A DNA stretch of 33,681 bases, taken from Bacteroidales bacterium UBA1735. GTDB lineage: Bacteria; Bacteroidota; Bacteroidia; Bacteroidales; Paludibacteraceae. Below are positions 29,953 to 33,681 of this stretch, in pieces. The notes under the pieces are model-generated. The model did not search any database and had not been told where the DNA came from. It saw only the letters and a program-made list of their open reading frames with translations. The stretch spans positions 1,516-35,196 of the forward strand of contig DCID01000025.1 in assembly GCA_002315745.1 (NCBI GenBank), read 5' to 3'. Positions within the stretch are counted from its first letter, which is position 1; the number at the start of each line of letters is the position of its first letter. The position numbers and the translations under genes are program-made.

Positions 29953-32544
29953 ATGAACATTAGTTTTCAGATTAATTATCGCACACCTTATGGCCAGTCA
30001 CTATGCGTGATTGAGATGTCTAAACACTTTGGTTGGAGTGAGAAAAAGCCTTTGCAACTCCATTGTCAGGGGCAGGATTATTGGACAGAGACGATTGAAG
30101 TACCAGACACCACGGGCACTATTCAGTATAAGTATGCCATCCGTTTGGAGGATGGTGGCTATATCTACGAGGCGGGGGAGCCACGTTCGTTAACTCTTCA
30201 TGCAGCGGAGAAACGTATGATTGTGCGTGATTTTTGGCAAGCTGAAAATGCCGAGAAAGCATTCTATACGACAGCCTTCTTAAAAGCGCTCTTCCATCGT
30301 ACCAATCCGCAGATGGCGAAAGTGGGCAAATGCAATATCCGCTTTAGTATTGACCTGCCGCAGATCCTACCGACCCAAGGTGTGGGCGTGATGGGAAACG
30401 TACCCGAATTGGGTAATTGGTCACCGGACAAGATGGTCGTTCTGTTGGATGGCGAGTTTCCTGTTTGGCGTGGTGAAGTGACGATCAAACCGGATCAGGT
30501 GGTTGAATATAAGTACGTCATATACGATTTAAAGACGAAAGCCATTGTGGACATGGAGTGGGGTGAGAACCGCCACATCTGGGGTATCACCAAGGGTGTG
30601 AAGATTAATATCAACGATCGCAATTTCCGCCGTACTCAACCTCGTTTCAAAGGCGCCGGTGTGGCTGTACCCGTCTTCTCGTTGCGTACGGAGGATGGTT
30701 TCGGTATAGGCGAGTTCCTCGATCTGAAGAAGATGGCAGAGTGGGCAGCCTTAACGGGACAGAAGATGATCCAGACCCTGCCTATCAACGATACGACATT
30801 GACCCATACGAACACCGACTCCTATCCTTATAACGCGGTGTCTGTCTTTGCATTGCATCCCATCTATATCAATATCCCTCGTATGGGTAAACTCACGGCA
30901 GCACAGAAGAAGCAATACGAGGCGACTAAGAAAGCCTTTAACGCCAAGACCATTGCTGATTACCAATGTGTCTATGACGAGAAGATGAAATATTTCCTCG
31001 CCATCTATAAGGCAGAGAAAGAGCAGGTACTCGCGTCCGATGAGTATAAGGAGTTCTTTACTAAGAACAAGACTTGGCTCAAACCCTATGCGGATTTCTT
31101 GCATAAACGCGACAAACAGCCTGCTGAATTCTACTGTTTCTTGCAGTTCTATGCCGACCAGCAACTATCTGAGGCAGTGGCGTACGCCCACTCGTTAGGT
31201 GTGGCTATGAAGGGGGATATACCTATTGGTATTAGTCCTGACTCGGTCGATGCCCATACGGATCCGCAACTCTTTAATTTGGATGCTTCTGCGGGTGCAC
31301 CCCCTGATGATTTCTCGATGAGTGGTCAGAACTGGGGTTTCCCAACGTATAACTGGGACGTGATGGCGCAGGATAACTTCGCTTGGTGGCGTCGCCGTTT
31401 CACGAAGATGCAGGACTATTTTGATGCTTATCGCGTCGATCATATCCTTGGTTTCTTCCGTATCTGGCAAATGCGTAAAACAGACGTATGGGGATTATGT
31501 GGACACTTCAGCCCCGCACTGCCTTATTCGCTGCAAGACCTGTGGAACATGGGCGTTAAGTTGGATGAAGATCGTATGACTAAGCCCTACCTCCGTTCCA
31601 ATTTCTTGGGCGATGTGTTTGGCTTTGATACCGAATTTGCGAAGGAACATTTCCTCAATACCAATGATGGTTACGTCTATTGGTTCAAGGACGAGTTCGA
31701 TACACAGGTTAAGGTACAGAACTACTTCGACCACTTGCCCGCTAAGTCTCCTGCAAAGGCACTAACGCCTGAGGCTCAGGAAAATATTAAGAACGGCTTG
31801 TTGTACTTGCATTGCGAGGTGCTGTTTGTGCGTGACCAACGTCACCCCGAACTCCTACACCCCCGTATCACCGTTTATCAGTCGCACTCGTACAACGAAC
31901 TCTATGTTGATCAGAAGGATGTAATCATTCGTATCTATAATGACTATTTCTATCGTCGTCATACCCAATTCTGGCGTGATTCAGCGATGCGTAAGTTACC
32001 GACCCTCATTCGTTCAACCGGTATGCTTTGCTGCGGCGAAGACCTGGGTATGGTGCCCGCTTGTGTACCCGATGTGATGCACGAGTTGCAGATCCTCAGT
32101 CTCGAGATTCAGCGCATGCCCAAGGATCCAACGATCACCTTTGCACACCCTGCTGATGCACCCTATCTTAGCGTTTGCACGACCGGTACACATGATATGA
32201 ACCCGATGCGTGCTTGGTGGGAAGAGGATCGCGGTAAGACCCAAAAGTTCTATAATGAACAGATGGGGTGGTGGGGTGAAGCTCCTCAACAGATGACGCC
32301 TGAGATTGCGGAGTTCATCATCAATCAGCACATGTACTCTCCCGCTATGTGGGTCATCCTACCGCTGCAAGATTGGCTCGCTATTGACGGCGAAGTGCGC
32401 TTGGGTGACCAGTTTGCAGAACGTATCAACGTACCTGCTAACCCCAAACATTTCTGGAACTACCGCATGCACCTCACCCTCGAGGAACTGCTCAAAAAGA
32501 AAGACTTTAACAACAAAGTTAAACAACTCACCTCCGTGAGATAA
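29953..32544 (+). CDS. malQ: 4-alpha-glucanotransferase (GH77) with two N-terminal CBM20 domains
   Basis: An 863-residue enzyme. Two starch-binding CBM20 modules lie at about 1-90 and 126-215 (the second contains VGVMGNVPELGNWSPDK). GH77 begins near 236 with VPVFSLRTEDGFGIGEF. Catalytic residues are D496 in YRVDHILGFFR (nucleophile), E696 in CCGEDLGMVP (acid/base) and D748 in TGTHDMNPMR. It shuffles alpha-1,4-glucan chains in maltooligosaccharide or glycogen metabolism. The CBM20-CBM20-GH77 layout is that of plant DPE2 and is also common in Bacteroidetes. No signal peptide is present, so it is cytoplasmic. It has its own promoter and terminator, a single-gene unit. Confidence 0.96.
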   Translation: MNISFQINYRTPYGQSLCVIEMSKHFGWSEKKPLQLHCQGQDYWTETIEVPDTTGTIQYKYAIRLEDGGYIYEAGEPRSLTLHAAEKRMIVRDFWQAENAEKAFYTTAFLKALFHRTNPQMAKVGKCNIRFSIDLPQILPTQGVGVMGNVPELGNWSPDKMVVLLDGEFPVWRGEVTIKPDQVVEYKYVIYDLKTKAIVDMEWGENRHIWGITKGVKININDRNFRRTQPRFKGAGVAVPVFSLRTEDGFGIGEFLDLKKMAEWAALTGQKMIQTLPINDTTLTHTNTDSYPYNAVSVFALHPIYINIPRMGKLTAAQKKQYEATKKAFNAKTIADYQCVYDEKMKYFLAIYKAEKEQVLASDEYKEFFTKNKTWLKPYADFLHKRDKQPAEFYCFLQFYADQQLSEAVAYAHSLGVAMKGDIPIGISPDSVDAHTDPQLFNLDASAGAPPDDFSMSGQNWGFPTYNWDVMAQDNFAWWRRRFTKMQDYFDAYRVDHILGFFRIWQMRKTDVWGLCGHFSPALPYSLQDLWNMGVKLDEDRMTKPYLRSNFLGDVFGFDTEFAKEHFLNTNDGYVYWFKDEFDTQVKVQNYFDHLPAKSPAKALTPEAQENIKNGLLYLHCEVLFVRDQRHPELLHPRITVYQSHSYNELYVDQKDVIIRIYNDYFYRRHTQFWRDSAMRKLPTLIRSTGMLCCGEDLGMVPACVPDVMHELQILSLEIQRMPKDPTITFAHPADAPYLSVCTTGTHDMNPMRAWWEEDRGKTQKFYNEQMGWWGEAPQQMTPEIAEFIINQHMYSPAMWVILPLQDWLAIDGEVRLGDQFAERINVPANPKHFWNYRMHLTLEELLKKKDFNNKVKQLTSVR

Positions 32545-32551
32545 CCTCCCA

Positions 32552-32580
32552 AAGAAGCCGTGCGAACGGCTTCTTTTTTT
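32552..32580 (+). terminator. Rho-independent terminator of malQ
   Basis: AAGAAGCCGT-GCGA-ACGGCTTCTT is a 10-bp stem followed by a T-run. Confidence 0.92.
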
Positions 32581-32621
32581 GTGCTCTACAAGTAACAAAA
32601 AGTAAAAAAATAGGTTCAAAA

Positions 32622-32653
32622 TTTGGATATTTGAAAAAAAAGCAGTACTTTTG
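32622..32653 (+). promoter_or_regulatory. Promoter of tRNA-fMet
   Basis: TTTG (32622-32625), 20 bp, TACTTTTG (32646-32653), 31 bp before the tRNA. Confidence 0.8.
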
Positions 32654-32683
32654 CACTCGATTTCAGTTTTTTCTGAATTATAT

Positions 32684-32755
32684 CGCGGAGTAGAGCAGTG
32701 GTAGCTCGTCAGGCTCATAACCTGAAAGTCGGTGGTTCGATCCCATCCTCCGCAA
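32684..32755 (+). tRNA. Initiator tRNA-Met (anticodon CAT)
   Basis: The acceptor CGCGGAG pairs with CTCCGCA except that C1 faces A72, the mismatch that marks initiator tRNA. The anticodon arm is TCAGG-CTCATAA-CCTGA, with two instead of the usual three G-C pairs next to the loop. CCA is not encoded; the sequence continues ACATAGG. The T arm is GGTGG-TTCGATC-CCATC. Confidence 0.93.
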
Positions 32756-32761
32756 CATAGG

Positions 32762-32787
32762 AAGCCGCATTCTTGCGGCTTTTTTTG
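32762..32787 (+). terminator. Terminator of tRNA-fMet
   Basis: AAGCCGCA-TTCT-TGCGGCTT stem followed by a T-run, only a few bases after the tRNA. Confidence 0.9.
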
Positions 32788-32857
32788 TGCCTATAAGGGT
32801 GCTTTTGGGGCGTTTTTTTAATAATGTGCATTTTTTCGAAAAAAATGAGGTCGAATA

Positions 32858-32889
32858 TTTGCGTATATCATTTTTTTTTTGTACCTTTG
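32858..32889 (+). promoter_or_regulatory. Promoter of gyrB
   Basis: TTTG (32858-32861), 20 bp, TACCTTTG (32882-32889). The start of transcription is expected near 32896, leaving a leader of about 127 nt before the gyrB ATG that holds a GC hairpin and a 9-bp repeat array. Confidence 0.85.
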
Positions 32890-32905
32890 CAGCCGATTTA
32901 CACGT

Positions 32906-32922
32906 ACGCGCGCTACGCGCGT
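32906..32922 (+). promoter_or_regulatory. GC-rich hairpin in the gyrB leader
   Basis: ACGCGCG-CTA-CGCGCGT is a perfect 7-bp stem near the 5' end of the predicted gyrB mRNA. A similar alternating CG palindrome (23642-23651) lies before the clpP repeat array. Confidence 0.55.
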
Positions 32923-32927
32923 GACTC

Positions 32928-32999
32928 AGAATCCCTAGAACCCCTAGAAAATCTAGAGAATCTAGAAAGTCTAGAAAGTCTAGAACATCTAGCAAAAAC
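32928..32999. repeat. 9-bp CTAGAA-type tandem array in the gyrB leader
   Basis: Eight 9-bp units in phase: AGAATCCCT, AGAACCCCT, AGAAAATCT, AGAGAATCT, AGAAAGTCT (twice), AGAACATCT and a degenerate AGCAAAAAC. The array ends 23 nt before the gyrB start and lies inside the predicted leader. It is open in several frames, but no start or ribosome-binding site suggests it is a gene. Confidence 0.92.
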
Positions 33000-33022
33000 C
33001 GAATAAATATAAAATACACTAT

Positions 33023-33681
33023 ATGGAAGAACAAGAAAAGTATGATGGTTCGAGTATTCAAGTGCTCGAAGGATTAGAGGCAGTGCGGAAACGTCCTGCC
33101 ATGTACATTGGAGACATCTCCGGCAGAGGTCTGCATCACTTGGTTTATGAGGTGGTGGATAACTCTATCGATGAGGCATTAGCAGGCTTCTGCAACGAGA
33201 TAGCAGTGCACATTAACCCGGACAATAGTATCACGGTACAGGATAATGGTCGTGGTATCCCTGTCGATATGCACCCCAAAGAGCATCGCTCAGCATTGGA
33301 GGTGGTGATGACTGTGCTGCACGCCGGTGGTAAGTTTAATAAAGATTCGTACAAGGTCAGCGGTGGTCTGCATGGCGTGGGCGTGAGTTGTGTGAATGCA
33401 CTCTCTACCAAGATGCACGTGGAGGTTTATCGCGATGGTAAGATCTTCTCGCAAGACTATGAGAAAGGTAAACCCCTTGCTCCAGTTCATAATATCGAGT
33501 TGAACGAAGCGACAGGTAACTGGGAGCAAGGTAAGACGGGTACATTCGTGCAGTTTTGGCCGGATAATACCATCTTTACCGAGACGGTCTATTCGTACGA
33601 TATCCTCGCTAACCGTATGCGTGAGCTCGCATACCTCAATGCGGGTGTGAAGATTATCCTCAAAGATAAGCGTGAGAAAGT
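33023..33681 (+). CDS. gyrB: DNA gyrase subunit B, N-terminal part (runs off the window)
   Basis: About 220 codons of the ATPase domain. The GHKL nucleotide-binding features are present: LEGLEAVRKRPAMYIGD, EVVDNSIDEALAG (Mg-binding asparagine), VQDNGRGIPVD, and GGLHGVGVSCVNALS (ATP lid). Together these match GyrB; ParE is a close alternative, but the KRPAMYIGDIS-GRGLHHLVYE form favours GyrB. With GyrA it introduces negative supercoils using ATP. The start at 33023 is preceded by the 9-bp repeat leader. The C-terminal TOPRIM domain lies beyond the edge. Confidence 0.93.
   Translation, partial: MEEQEKYDGSSIQVLEGLEAVRKRPAMYIGDISGRGLHHLVYEVVDNSIDEALAGFCNEIAVHINPDNSITVQDNGRGIPVDMHPKEHRSALEVVMTVLHAGGKFNKDSYKVSGGLHGVGVSCVNALSTKMHVEVYRDGKIFSQDYEKGKPLAPVHNIELNEATGNWEQGKTGTFVQFWPDNTIFTETVYSYDILANRMRELAYLNAGVKIILKDKREK

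Noticed and set aside
32824..33006. 60-codon plus-strand open frame reading LEPLENLENLESLES over the gyrB leader
   Set aside because: Its ATG lies upstream of the gyrB promoter -33 box, and its length comes from the frame-neutral 9-bp array; no ribosome-binding site.

Overview
This window comes from a member of the Bacteroidota, most likely order Bacteroidales; I cannot name a genus. The strongest sign is the promoter type. At least a dozen gene starts are preceded by the Bacteroidetes sigma-ABfr signature TTTG (or TTG), about 20 bp, then TAnnTTTG (for example 17412-17443, 20514-20545, 27139-27170, 29897-29928, 32858-32889). A fused SecDF, a DUF4270 lipoprotein beside a truncated starch-synthase-like protein, and CBM20-CBM20-GH77 amylomaltase architecture also fit. 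There is no insertion sequence, rRNA operon, CRISPR array or prophage.

Layout. (1) 1-5040, minus strand: a small defence region with a type I restriction-modification operon (hsdR, then hsdM running off the left edge), a structured non-coding stretch (3792-4333), and a MntA/HepT (MNT-HEPN) toxin-antitoxin pair. (2) 5131-9393, minus: two exported proteins, a UshA-like 5'-nucleotidase and a tandem-duplicated DUF3089 alpha/beta hydrolase, sharing a C-terminal tail that may be a sorting signal. (3) 9498-14429, minus: a tight housekeeping operon panC-pdxB-rlmL-queA-tatD (pantothenate, pyridoxal phosphate, rRNA and tRNA modification, nuclease). (4) 14577-16818, plus: GT5-like protein plus DUF4270 lipoprotein. 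(5) 16894-17280, minus: tRNA-Glu and rpsT. (6) 17462-20461, plus: outer-membrane barrel, thiM and a thiE-thiD fusion. (7) 20601-26492, plus: secDF, clpP, clpX and an NlpC/P60 peptidase. (8) efp on minus; then marC, queG, rpiB, a radical SAM/SPASM protein and malQ on plus. (9) tRNA-fMet and the start of gyrB at the right edge.

The most unusual feature is a set of short repeats lying in frame inside conserved genes. One element encodes the peptide SPLNCSEASSKL (or a 6-nt longer variant) in three unrelated proteins: TatD, QueA and the linker of the ThiE-ThiD fusion, always in the same orientation and reading frame. A second family, 9-bp CTAGAA-type tandem units, lies in the leaders of clpP and gyrB, and a related 9-bp array lies in frame inside queG. 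A third, 8-bp family lies inside the radical SAM gene. This resembles the in-gene palindromic elements known from Rickettsia, but the sequence is different and I know of no described equivalent here. Other points of note are a 172-nt out-of-frame overlap between rlmL and queA, a C-terminally short QueG, and duplicated terminator modules beside the HepT/MntA pair.

All protein names come from reading motifs in the translations; no database search was possible.
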